From Agrobacterium cavarae (GTDB lineage Bacteria; Pseudomonadota; Alphaproteobacteria; Rhizobiales; Rhizobiaceae), in assembly GCF_004310285.1 (NCBI RefSeq), contig NZ_SISF01000029.1:225412-289411 (forward strand): 64,000 nt of DNA, read 5' to 3'. Positions 1-8,026 of this stretch are shown here, in pieces. The translations under genes and the position numbers were made by a program. Numbering within the stretch: position 1 is the first letter of the stretch; the number at the start of each line of letters is the position of its first letter. A model generated the notes under the pieces. It was not told where the DNA came from. It saw nothing but the letters and a program-made list of their open reading frames with translations, and did not search any database.

Positions 1-81
1 TCGTGGGAGAATGAGGGCGGTGCTATGGCCTATGTTCGTGCTGGAACGCCAGACCGTGGCTCGGGCTCTTCCCGGGCGTAG
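1..81 (+). CDS. Possible C-terminal end of an upstream gene (partial)
   Basis: The frame beginning at base 1 is open from the window edge to a TAG at 79-81 and reads in part WENEGGAMAYVRAGT. A second frame is open as far as a TAA at 89-91, so the choice of frame is uncertain. No family is recognised from about 26 residues. It ends about 20 bases before the next gene on the same strand, which would fit one transcript. Confidence 0.3.
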   Translation, partial: SWENEGGAMAYVRAGTPDRGSGSSRA

Positions 82-102
82 TCATCAATAAGGGGATTGC
101 CA

Positions 103-369
103 GTGACAGAGAGAACGACCGTTCGCCTGATTACATTTCGACATCCATTCAACCTTGAAAGCCTGGTAGCGCCACTCGACGCTGGAACGTATCGCTTGGT
201 TGTCGACGAAGAACTCATTGAAGGTCTCAGTTTTACGGCCTACAGGAAAGTCGCCACCCATCTTGAGATTCCAGCCATATCCGTTGAAGCTGTCAGGCGT
301 CAGTCGTTGAAGGTTTCGTCCGACGAAATAGCCTCGGCTCTGCGTATTGATGATCCGGCGACCGAATGA
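103..369 (+). CDS. Small conserved hypothetical protein (88 aa)
   Basis: Short soluble protein containing HPFNLESLVAPLDAGTY and EELIEGLSFTAYRKVATHL, a pattern I recall from small rhizobial hypothetical proteins that share an HPF...AGTY...EEIEGLSF...YRR layout; no function is known to me. There is no signal peptide, membrane segment or cysteine. The start is taken as GTG at 103 because AAGGGG at about 90-95 lies at the right distance; a TTG at 97 in the same frame is too close to that ribosome binding site. It lies upstream of and on the same strand as the molybdenum hydroxylase operon but is separated from it by 267 bases, so common function is not implied. Confidence 0.7.
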   Translation: MTERTTVRLITFRHPFNLESLVAPLDAGTYRLVVDEELIEGLSFTAYRKVATHLEIPAISVEAVRRQSLKVSSDEIASALRIDDPATE

Positions 370-636
370 GGACCTCGTTCCTAGCTAGGGCGAGTTGACA
401 ACCCATTGCGGCTCTTGCTGCGCATCTTTTTGATCCTGCACGTCATGGCCCGACGACAGCGGATGAGGCTTGAAAAGACTTGGATCGGGGCGCGAAAAAA
501 TCCGTCAGCGAGCCTCCCCTGAAGAGCAGGTACTTTATTAAAACAATATCCAGATTGGAACTTTAACGTCGACAATGGCTTGTCCCGTTGGCTGCACCGA
601 TTGCGGTGGGAGGCGCAACTTTGTTGTGCCGCAGAC

Positions 637-1170
637 ATGAAGGATAGAGCCTTGCACAGCACAACTGAAGTATCGTTCGAGGTCAACGGTAAAGCGGAAA
701 GCTTGACACTCGATAACCGTACCACCCTCCTTGACGCTCTACGGGAGCACCTGCATCTCACCGGAACCAAAAAGGGATGCGACCATGGCCAGTGCGGTGC
801 ATGCACTGTCATGGTCAATGGTCGTCGCATCAACGCCTGTCTGACGCTTGCGGTCATGCATGAAGGTGACGAAATCACCACCATCGAAGGTCTTGGTGAG
901 CTGGACAATCTGCACCCGATGCAGGCGGCGTTCATCAAGCACGATGGTTTCCAGTGTGGCTATTGCACGCCGGGGCAGATCTGTTCCGCCGTCGCCGTTC
1001 TGGAAGAAATAAAAGCGAATATTCCAAGCCATGTGACAGGTGATCTGACAAAGCCTGCCGCGCTCTCTCCCTCAGAAGTACGCGAGCGCATGAGCGGAAA
1101 TCTCTGTCGGTGCGGCGCCTACTCCAACATTCTCGAGGCCATTGAAGATGTTGCGGGAGTAAGCGCATGA
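637..1170 (+). CDS. paoA: Aldehyde oxidoreductase, [2Fe-2S] subunit (PaoA/YagT-like)
   Basis: Electron-transfer subunit of a three-subunit molybdenum hydroxylase of the xanthine oxidase family. The N-terminal plant-type ferredoxin domain has Cys48, Cys53, Cys56 and Cys68 ([20 protein letters not shown]); the C-terminal helical [2Fe-2S] domain has CGYC (107-110) and CRC (157-159). The full set of eight cluster ligands is present. I place the start at ATG 637, giving 177 residues; an in-frame TTG at 580 adds 19 residues with no homology-like character. E. coli PaoA carries a Tat signal; none is seen here, so the enzyme is inferred to be cytosolic. It overlaps the FAD subunit by four bases (ATGA), which indicates one translationally coupled operon. 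Confidence 0.93.
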   Translation: MKDRALHSTTEVSFEVNGKAESLTLDNRTTLLDALREHLHLTGTKKGCDHGQCGACTVMVNGRRINACLTLAVMHEGDEITTIEGLGELDNLHPMQAAFIKHDGFQCGYCTPGQICSAVAVLEEIKANIPSHVTGDLTKPAALSPSEVRERMSGNLCRCGAYSNILEAIEDVAGVSA

Positions 1171-2117
1171 GAGAGTTTTCCTACGAGCGAGCCACGTCGA
1201 TCAAAGGCGCAGCGGAGGCTGCTGCTCAGCATGACGACGCAAAATTTATTGCCGGTGGCACCAATCTCCTGGACTTGATGAAGCTTGAAATCGAGCGGCC
1301 ATCCCACCTTATCGACGTCAATGGGCTCGGCCTCGACCAAGTGGAGGCAACATCCGAGGGTGGCTTGAGAATCGGTGCTCTCGTCAGAAACACCGATCTG
1401 GCTGCGGATGAAACGGTGCGTCGTGACTATCCACTCCTGTCACGCGCACTTGTAGCTGGTGCCTCTGGTCAGCTAAGAAACAAGGCGACGACGGCAGGCA
1501 ATCTTCTGCAGCGCACGCGCTGTCCCTACTTCTACGATCCCAACCAGGCGTGCAACAAGCGACAGCCGGGCAGTGGCTGTTCCGCTATCGGAGGATACAC
1601 CCGCCAGCTTGGCGTGATCGGAGTGAGCGAAGCCTGCATCGCCACGCATCCGAGCGACATGGCTGTTGCGCTGCGCGCTCTGGACGCAAAGGTCGAGACG
1701 GTTGCAGCGGATGGAACGGAGCGCTCGATACCACTTGGAGAATTCTATCGACTGCCGGGCGACACCCCACACATCGAAACGGAACTTCGTCCGGGCGAAC
1801 TCATCACCAGCGTTGTCTTACCCAAGCCTGAGGGCGGCAAGCAAATCTATCGCAAGGTGCGCGACCGAGCGTCCTACGCTTTCGCGCTCGTATCGGTCGC
1901 GGCTGTCATTAAGCCCGATGGCTCTGGAAAAGTTGCGGTCGGCGGTGTGGCTCACAAGCCATGGCGCGTCGAAGAGGCTGAAAGTGAACTGCCAAATGGT
2001 GCGCGGGCCATGTCCGCGGCACTGATGGAGGGCGCACGTCCGACGAGTGAGAATGCATTCAAAATTGACCTCGTCGAAAGAACAATCGGCGCAGTTCTTG
2101 AAGAGGCGAGGGTTTAA
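1167..2117 (+). CDS. paoB: Aldehyde oxidoreductase, FAD subunit with extra Fe-S motif (PaoB/YagS-like)
   Basis: FAD-binding subunit of the molybdenum hydroxylase (316 aa). The flavin loops are visible as [13 protein letters not shown] (27-39) and [11 protein letters not shown] (108-118). Between them and the C-terminal CO-dehydrogenase-type domain is a cysteine set, Cys119, Cys129, Cys138 and Cys157, in [20 protein letters not shown] and [12 protein letters not shown]. coli PaoB is known to hold an additional [4Fe-4S] cluster in this insert, so the same is inferred here. Ordinary xanthine dehydrogenase FAD subunits lack it, which supports assignment to the Pao branch. It sits between the Fe-S and Moco subunits with 4-base overlap upstream and 3 bases of spacing downstream. 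Confidence 0.92.
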   Translation: MREFSYERATSIKGAAEAAAQHDDAKFIAGGTNLLDLMKLEIERPSHLIDVNGLGLDQVEATSEGGLRIGALVRNTDLAADETVRRDYPLLSRALVAGASGQLRNKATTAGNLLQRTRCPYFYDPNQACNKRQPGSGCSAIGGYTRQLGVIGVSEACIATHPSDMAVALRALDAKVETVAADGTERSIPLGEFYRLPGDTPHIETELRPGELITSVVLPKPEGGKQIYRKVRDRASYAFALVSVAAVIKPDGSGKVAVGGVAHKPWRVEEAESELPNGARAMSAALMEGARPTSENAFKIDLVERTIGAVLEEARV

Positions 2118-2120
2118 GCG

Positions 2121-4319
2121 ATGAAGTTTGAAAAGCCAGCGACCACAAACCCGATCGATCAATTGAAAGTCGTCGGTAAGCCGATCCACCGTATCGATGG
2201 TCAGTTGAAGACGACGGGCCAGGCGACCTATGCCTATGAGTGGCATGAGCCGGGCGTTGCTTATGCCTATGGATATCCGGTTGGTTCAGCGATCGCCAAA
2301 GGCCATGTGACCTCCATCGACACATCATCTGCAAAAAGCGCACCGGGTGTCCTGGATGTCATCACCACGCTCGATGTCGGCGACCTCGAGAAAGGCGAGT
2401 ACAACACCGCGAAACTCTTCGGCGGAAGCGAGATCCAGCACTATCACCAGGCGATCGCTATCGTCGTAGCTGAGACGTTCGAACAGGCGCGCGCGGCTGC
2501 GTCGCTCGTTCGCGTCGATTACGCGCCGGCGAAGGGCCGCTTCGATCTGCGGGCAGAAATGGGTAATGCCGAGACGCCCGATCCGAAGACAGAGCCGAAA
2601 AGCGCGGCCGGTGACTTCGACGCTGCTTTCGCAGACGCGCCCGTGACGCTGGATGCCGAATATACAACGCCTGACCAGTCTCATGCGATGATGGAGCCCC
2701 ATGCTTCGATCGGTGCGTGGGAAGGAGATAAGGTCACGGTATGGACCTCGAGCCAGATGATCGACTGGTGGCGTGGCGACCTTGCGACGACGCTTGGCGT
2801 CGACAAGGAGAACGTTCGCGTCGTTTCGCCCTATATTGGTGGTGGTTTTGGCGGAAAGCTCTTCCTCAGAGCGGATGCCGTCCTCGCAGCCATTGCGGCA
2901 AAGTCCGTGGGGCGTCCGGTAAAGGTCACGCTTCCTCGACCGATGATGCCGAACAACACCACCCATCGGCCCGCCACCATTCAGCGTATCCGGATCGGCA
3001 CTGAACGAGACGGCAAGATTACCGCGATCGCGCATGAAAGTTGGTCCGGCGATCTGCCTGATGGCCAGCCGGAAGTGGCAGTCATGCAAACGCGGTTGCT
3101 CTATGGTGGGGCAAACCGGATGACCGCGATGAAGCTGGCAACGCTCGACCTACCAGAAGGCAATGCTATGCGGGCGCCCGGCGAGGCCCCCGGCCTGATG
3201 GCGTTGGAGATCGCGGTCGATGAGATGGCAGAAAAGCTGGGGATGGATCCGATAGAGTTTCGGATCAAGAACGACACCCAAGTCGATCCGGAGAATCCTG
3301 ACCGACCCTTCTCTTACCGCGACCTTATCGGGTGTCTGAGGCGTGGCGCGGAGACATTCGGGTGGGACAAACGCACCGGTCCTGCAGAGCGCCGGGAAGG
3401 CAACTGGATGGTTGGGATGGGCGTTGCGGCAGCCTTCCGCAACAATCTCGTCATGCCGTCGGGTGCAAAGGTGAAACTCGGCAGCGATGGCGTGGTAACC
3501 GTCGAGACCGACATGACGGATATCGGCACCGGCAGCTACACGATCATCGCTCAAACTGCGGCAGAGATGATGGGTGTTTCGATAGACAATGTCGTCGTCC
3601 GGTTGGGGGATTCGAATTTCCCTATTTCGGCTGGCTCAGGTGGACAGTTCGGTGCGAATTCCGCAACGTCGGGTGTTTATGCGGCCTGCGTCAAACTTCG
3701 CGAAGCTGTCGCGAGTAAACTGGGCTTCAATTCATCCGATGTCGTCTTTGAGGACGGTAAGGTGCGTTCAGGTAATCGCACTGTAGCGCTTGCAGAAGCC
3801 GCTGGCGAAGGTGGGCTTGTCGGTGAAGACTTGATGGAGTGGGGCGACCTGACAAAGACACATCAACAGTCGACATTCGGCGGCCACTTCGTCGAGGTCG
3901 GCGTTGATGTTGCAACTGGCGAGACGCGGATCCGGCGCATGTTGGCTGTCTGTGCCGCCGGGCGAATCTTGAACCCCATCACCGCACGCAGCCAGGTGAT
4001 AGGCGCGATGACGATGGGTGCTGGCGGCGCTCTTTCCGAGGAGCTTGCGGTCGACACGCGGCACGGTTTCTTCGTCAATCACGATCTCGCCGGTTACGAG
4101 GTGCCGGTCCATGCCGACATTCCGCATCAGGAGGTGATCTTCATGGATGAAACCGACCCGTATTCATCGCCGATGAAAGCAAAGGGTATTGGCGAACTCG
4201 GTCTTTGCGGGGTCTCCGCGGCTATCGCCAACGCTGTCTATAACGCGACAGGGATCCGAGTTCGCAATTACCCGGTCACCTTGGACAAGCTCATCGACAA
4301 GTTGCCTGAACTTGCATGA
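2121..4319 (+). CDS. paoC: Aldehyde oxidoreductase, molybdenum cofactor subunit (PaoC/YagR-like)
   Basis: Catalytic subunit (732 aa) that holds the molybdopterin cofactor and oxidises the substrate. The cofactor loop GGGFGGK starts at about residue 240, and the invariant catalytic glutamate lies in GIGELG at Glu692, matching the position known for E. coli PaoC. The C-terminal NAVYNATGIRVR segment is typical of this branch. Substrate cannot be read from sequence; aldehydes are the family default, while N-heterocycles are possible. Start ATG 2121 follows GAGGG at a suitable distance. The paralogue at 20868-23174 is clearly related but not a recent copy, with different length (768 aa) and N terminus. 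Confidence 0.93.
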   Translation: MKFEKPATTNPIDQLKVVGKPIHRIDGQLKTTGQATYAYEWHEPGVAYAYGYPVGSAIAKGHVTSIDTSSAKSAPGVLDVITTLDVGDLEKGEYNTAKLFGGSEIQHYHQAIAIVVAETFEQARAAASLVRVDYAPAKGRFDLRAEMGNAETPDPKTEPKSAAGDFDAAFADAPVTLDAEYTTPDQSHAMMEPHASIGAWEGDKVTVWTSSQMIDWWRGDLATTLGVDKENVRVVSPYIGGGFGGKLFLRADAVLAAIAAKSVGRPVKVTLPRPMMPNNTTHRPATIQRIRIGTERDGKITAIAHESWSGDLPDGQPEVAVMQTRLLYGGANRMTAMKLATLDLPEGNAMRAPGEAPGLMALEIAVDEMAEKLGMDPIEFRIKNDTQVDPENPDRPFSYRDLIGCLRRGAETFGWDKRTGPAERREGNWMVGMGVAAAFRNNLVMPSGAKVKLGSDGVVTVETDMTDIGTGSYTIIAQTAAEMMGVSIDNVVVRLGDSNFPISAGSGGQFGANSATSGVYAACVKLREAVASKLGFNSSDVVFEDGKVRSGNRTVALAEAAGEGGLVGEDLMEWGDLTKTHQQSTFGGHFVEVGVDVATGETRIRRMLAVCAAGRILNPITARSQVIGAMTMGAGGALSEELAVDTRHGFFVNHDLAGYEVPVHADIPHQEVIFMDETDPYSSPMKAKGIGELGLCGVSAAIANAVYNATGIRVRNYPVTLDKLIDKLPELA

Positions 4320-4325
4320 TCGAAC

Positions 4326-4349
4326 ACCGGTGGCCTTTTGGCCACCGGT
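4326..4349 (+). terminator. Intercistronic stem-loop after paoC
   Basis: Perfect 10-bp stem (ACCGGTGGCC, TTTT loop, GGCCACCGGT) seven bases after the paoC stop and 18 bases before the xdhC start. It is followed only by CCATTTTG, not a long T-run. It may be a partial terminator or an mRNA-stabilising hairpin that sets more structural subunits than maturation factor. Confidence 0.6.
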
Positions 4350-4367
4350 CCATTTTGAGGGAATGAC

Positions 4368-5294
4368 GTGAGCAATTCAGTTTCCGCTGCACTGCCAGTG
4401 CCCGTAAGGGTGAACAACTCCGACTATCCAGCGGAGATACTTCGCTTTGCTTTGAACGCCCTGGATGGCGGTGGAGCCGCTCTCGCGACGCTGGTTGAAA
4501 TCCGAGGCGGAGCAGCACGCTCCCTTGGTGCGCATCTCGCCGTTTCATCTGACGGGCATTATTGCGGATACCTGTCTGGTGGCTGCATTGAGGCTGCGGT
4601 TGCGGCCGAAGCCTTGAAAGCCATGGAGGAGGGGCGCGACCGCGTTGTAAAGTACGGCGAAGGCTCGCCGTTTTTTGACATTGTTCTTCCGTGTGGGGGC
4701 GGTGTAACGATCGCGATCCACGTGCTTCGCGCAACGGAAGCACTAGAGATAGTTCTCGATCAACTTGCGGACCGTCAAACCGTCGCCTTAACCCAAGACC
4801 CAAAATCACAGGCGCTGACACACAGTAAAACTGTTCCACCCCGTTCCGGCTGGTACGAAGGGTCATTTGTATCGGTCTATCGTCCTCAGACATGTGTGGT
4901 GATTTCCGGTCAGACGGCGGAAGCCGATGCAGTTTCGCGTCTGGCACACGCCTCCGGCTACCAAGTGCAGCTGCTGTCCTCTTCAAAGGACCCCAACGCG
5001 ATTGAAATCGATAGGTTCACGGCTGTGGTGCTTCTTCATCACGATCTTGATCTAGAGGCGGCTGTCCTGGACCGCGCCTTGACGTCTCCTGCCTTCTACA
5101 TCGGTGCGCTCGGCAGCACCCGCACGCATAGACGGCGCACTGAGTTGTTGCGCGGAGCAGGCGTTTCCTCAGAGAACATTGATCGTATCCGCGCGCCGAT
5201 CGGTCTCTTCGGCCCGACACGCGATGCAGCGTCGCTGGCACTCTCTGTGTTGGCGGATGTAGCTGCCGCAAGATTGGAAGTTTTCCCTTCGTGA
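4368..5294 (+). CDS. xdhC: XdhC/PaoD-family molybdenum cofactor insertion protein
   Basis: XdhC-family chaperone (308 aa) expected to bind the molybdenum cofactor, promote its maturation and hand it to the PaoC subunit encoded just upstream; E. coli PaoD plays this role. The N-terminal domain has the family pattern LVEIRGGAARSLGAHLAV, then CGYLSGGCIEAAVA and FDIVLPCGGG with conserved cysteines; the C-terminal Rossmann domain ends with YIGALGSTRTHRRR. The start is GTG 4368, preceded by TGAGGG. The stem-loop just upstream may lower its level relative to the enzyme. A second XdhC paralogue of similar layout is at 18240-19229, so each Pao enzyme appears to have its own factor. Confidence 0.88.
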   Translation: MSNSVSAALPVPVRVNNSDYPAEILRFALNALDGGGAALATLVEIRGGAARSLGAHLAVSSDGHYCGYLSGGCIEAAVAAEALKAMEEGRDRVVKYGEGSPFFDIVLPCGGGVTIAIHVLRATEALEIVLDQLADRQTVALTQDPKSQALTHSKTVPPRSGWYEGSFVSVYRPQTCVVISGQTAEADAVSRLAHASGYQVQLLSSSKDPNAIEIDRFTAVVLLHHDLDLEAAVLDRALTSPAFYIGALGSTRTHRRRTELLRGAGVSSENIDRIRAPIGLFGPTRDAASLALSVLADVAAARLEVFPS

Positions 5295-5379
5295 GGAGCC
5301 GAAACCATGCATCTCTATCGTGGGGGACAGGGACCGGTGCCCTCGCGATGGTATTATTGGATCGGAGAGTTCACGCGTG

Positions 5380-5982
5380 ATGAGGATTGCTGGAGTACTC
5401 CTCGCGGCGGGTCAGTCGAGCAGGATAACGAGCGGCCATCACAAGCTTCTGGCGGAGTTTGATGGGGTGCCGCTGGTTCGCAGGTCCGCCGAGTCAATGC
5501 TTCGCTCGGGGCTGTCGTCCGTACTTGTCGTGACGGGACACCGATCGACCGAAATCGAACGCGTGATTGACGACCTTCCTCTGTCGGTCGTGTTCAATGA
5601 CCGTTTCTCATCCGGCATGGGAACATCGCTTGGCTGCGGTTTCAGACATCAAAGTTTGAACGGCTGCGCAGGCGCACTCATCATGCTTGCCGATATGCCG
5701 AGGATCACCGAACAGCATATTGATCAGCTTATAGCCACTTTCCGTGCGTTGGACGGTCGTCAAGTCGTCCGCGGAGCAAGCAAAGGCAAAGCCGGGCATC
5801 CGGTTGTGATCCCGGCTACCCTCTTCGAAAGATTAAAGCAGCTGGAAGGCGACGAGGGGGCGAAGGTGATTTTGCAGGATGCGGGAGTGGAGACACGGTT
5901 GGTCGATCTTGGTCATGCCGCGCTCATTGATGTCGACACACCAGACGCCGTTCGATCAGCGGGTGGCCTCCTCAAGAATTGA
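5380..5982 (+). CDS. mocA: MocA/MobA-like molybdopterin nucleotidyltransferase
   Basis: NTP-transferase protein (200 aa) with the nucleotide-binding signature GVLLAAGQSSR at residues 5-15 followed by a lysine-containing KLLAEFDGVPLV segment, and LIMLADMPRIT around the metal-binding aspartate. The MocA family transfers CMP to molybdopterin to make the MCD form used by XdhC-dependent molybdenum hydroxylases, which fits its place at the end of this operon. The ATG at 5380 is chosen because GGAGAG at 5364-5369 is well placed; a GTG at 5377 is also possible. A MobA (GMP) role is less likely given the neighbours. The second Pao cluster has no such gene and may share this one. Confidence 0.83.
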   Translation: MRIAGVLLAAGQSSRITSGHHKLLAEFDGVPLVRRSAESMLRSGLSSVLVVTGHRSTEIERVIDDLPLSVVFNDRFSSGMGTSLGCGFRHQSLNGCAGALIMLADMPRITEQHIDQLIATFRALDGRQVVRGASKGKAGHPVVIPATLFERLKQLEGDEGAKVILQDAGVETRLVDLGHAALIDVDTPDAVRSAGGLLKN

Positions 5983-6101
5983 CGAGGATCAGCATCCCGC
6001 GTCGGCGGAGATGCTCGCAAAAAAAGCTATTCGTCTAGCAAATTGGCGCCAGTGTTGAGCGTTCTGCGGACTTGAACCGCCGCTTCAGCCGGCGTCACCA
6101 G

Positions 6102-7673
6102 TTATCCGGCAAGCATCTTCGCCAGCATAAAGCCAGAGCCAGCGCCCGTTCCCGCACCCGGCCAGGTCGCGGCCCCACACATGTAGAGGCCGCCGACGGG
6201 GCTCTTGTAGCGCGAATAGCCTGCAACGGGGCGGAAGAGGAAGTTCTGGTCGAGATGATGCGACCCGGACAGGCTATCACCACCGATGAGATTGGGATTT
6301 TCCGCTTGCAGATCGAGTGGCGACCAGACAGACGTCCCGCGGATTTTTGAACGGAAACCCGGCGCATAATTCTCTATGATCGAGATGACACGCTCGGCAT
6401 AGGCGTCTTTTACCGACGCCCAGTCTCCAGCAGCAATCTCGCCTGCAGCGTCGCCCTTTATCTCGGCCGGCAGCACACGCACCTGCACCCAGAGGACATG
6501 CTTGCCATCGGGCGCACGGGTTGGATCAAGCGCTGTTGGCTGGCCGACGACAAGCGCCGGCTCTTGAGGCAGGAGACCGGAGATCGCGTCGTCATAGACT
6601 TTCGTCATCATCGAGAGAGTGGGCGCGATGTGGACATAGGCATAGGATTTCAGGTCCGGAGAGGCTATCCAATCCGGCAAGCCGTCCAGCGTCAGATGGA
6701 TCATCATTGCGCCGGGTCCGGAGCGGTAGGACTTGATGCCTTCGACAAATTTCGAAGGCACCTGGCTGTTCTTCACGATACCGTCGAAGAGAAGCTTGGG
6801 GTGAATGTTGGAGATGATGGCGCGCTTTGCCGTCAGTCTGCGTCCGTCTGCCAGCGTCACGATTTTCTTAGTGCCACTGAAAACGTCTACGGAGGTGGCG
6901 GGAGAATTGAGGAAAACCTCGCCGCGTTTGCTCTCCAACAGGCTTACCATCGCCTTGATGATGGTATCCGCGCCACCTTCACCGATCACCATGCCGAAGG
7001 CCTGATCAGCCATGGTCTCCAGATAGGGAAAGAGCGCGCCGCCGGAAGCGTCCGGGGGGAAATCGAGATGCAGGCCCCAGGTCGCCATGGTCACCTTTAG
7101 CTTCTCATTATCAAAATGGCGATCGAGAAAGTCGCGTGGTGACGACAGGAGCAGGCGGAGAAGGTCGGTGAGTAGGGGAATGCCGCCGGCTCGCCACGCC
7201 TTCCAGACAGTCTTGGCGCTTTGAAACGATGGCATGGGAGCGCCCAATAGACCGAAGAGATGGGGAGCCTTGGCACCAAAATCATCCGACATGGCGGCGA
7301 AGCTCTCGGCATCTTTCTCCGAAAGGGCAGCGATCGCTGCCTTGTTGATGGAAAGGTCGGTTCCGATGCCGAGATGGGTTCCGTCTGGAAAGACGCTGGC
7401 AAAGCACTTCGAGGCGGGGACGAATTTCAGGCCGTGCGCTGCAAGCTCTTGAGCATAGGTTTGATGAAAAGCGGAACCAGCGAACATGGAAAGGTTCATC
7501 GCTGCCAGATCGTGACGGAAGCCGGGTTCAATCAATTCCTGGGTCTTGACCGCACCACCGGCACTCGTTTTTGCCTCGACCACTGCGACCTTCCAGCCTT
7601 TCGCGGCCAGATGAACCGCTGCTGCCAGCCCGTTGTGACCCGCGCCCAGAACCACCGCATCGAATTCAGCCAT
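6102..7673 (-). CDS. Phytoene-desaturase-like FAD-dependent oxidoreductase
   Basis: Flavoprotein of about 523 residues. The N-terminal dinucleotide-binding motif AVVLGAGHNGLAAAVHLA with the downstream acidic residue in VAVVEAKTSAGGA defines FAD binding, and the C-terminal VGGLYMCGAATWPGAGTGAG is the second flavin motif of the CrtI/phytoene dehydrogenase-like family. No carotenoid genes are nearby, so carotenoid desaturation is not supported; many members are of unknown substrate. I use ATG 7673 because homology-like sequence starts there; an upstream extension to 7850 is not convincing. It is divergent from the peptide-type ABC operon starting at 8027, sharing a 353-base promoter region with a 12-bp palindrome. 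Confidence 0.82.
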   Translation of the reverse strand: MAEFDAVVLGAGHNGLAAAVHLAAKGWKVAVVEAKTSAGGAVKTQELIEPGFRHDLAAMNLSMFAGSAFHQTYAQELAAHGLKFVPASKCFASVFPDGTHLGIGTDLSINKAAIAALSEKDAESFAAMSDDFGAKAPHLFGLLGAPMPSFQSAKTVWKAWRAGGIPLLTDLLRLLLSSPRDFLDRHFDNEKLKVTMATWGLHLDFPPDASGGALFPYLETMADQAFGMVIGEGGADTIIKAMVSLLESKRGEVFLNSPATSVDVFSGTKKIVTLADGRRLTAKRAIISNIHPKLLFDGIVKNSQVPSKFVEGIKSYRSGPGAMMIHLTLDGLPDWIASPDLKSYAYVHIAPTLSMMTKVYDDAISGLLPQEPALVVGQPTALDPTRAPDGKHVLWVQVRVLPAEIKGDAAGEIAAGDWASVKDAYAERVISIIENYAPGFRSKIRGTSVWSPLDLQAENPNLIGGDSLSGSHHLDQNFLFRPVAGYSRYKSPVGGLYMCGAATWPGAGTGAGSGFMLAKMLAG

Positions 7674-8026
7674 CTCGTTCCACCAGTGTTTTGATTTTAT
7701 TTCTGTATGCATACATTTTCTCGATAATGCATCAAGCTTAAAATAAATTGGGTTTGGAACGTCTCGATCTCTCTTGATCGGATCGATGTTTTTGCCGCTG
7801 ATTACCCTATCTTCCGGGCCCTTGATGAACGATAACTCAAGAAATACCAACGAAAACGCGACGAATGCTACCCGTCGGGCAATTTCATGAAATATTCTCT
7901 TTCATATTATTTTCGAAAATGGCTGGTCCGGCTCTTGTCAAAATCGGGATTTTAATTTTAAGTTTAAAACAATAACAAATCCGGGAAACACCGGAAGTCC
8001 TTCAAGGGGAACTTTAGGAGTCCAAA
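7674..8026. other. Divergent promoter region without gene
   Basis: This 353-base AT-rich gap lies between the flavoprotein (minus) and the ABC transporter operon (plus). It holds a 12-bp palindrome at 7704-7715, a very AT-rich tract around 7945-7980 and a good ribosome binding site (TAGGAG) before 8027. No convincing small ORF is seen. Confidence 0.6.
7704..7715. promoter_or_regulatory. 12-bp perfect palindrome, possible GntR-type operator
   Basis: TGTATGCATACA is perfectly symmetric and sits 31 bases upstream of the flavoprotein start at 7673. Its form resembles operators of FadR/VanR-type GntR regulators (consensus like TGTATACA). No GntR gene is in the window, so a regulator elsewhere would be needed; chance is not excluded. 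Confidence 0.4.
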
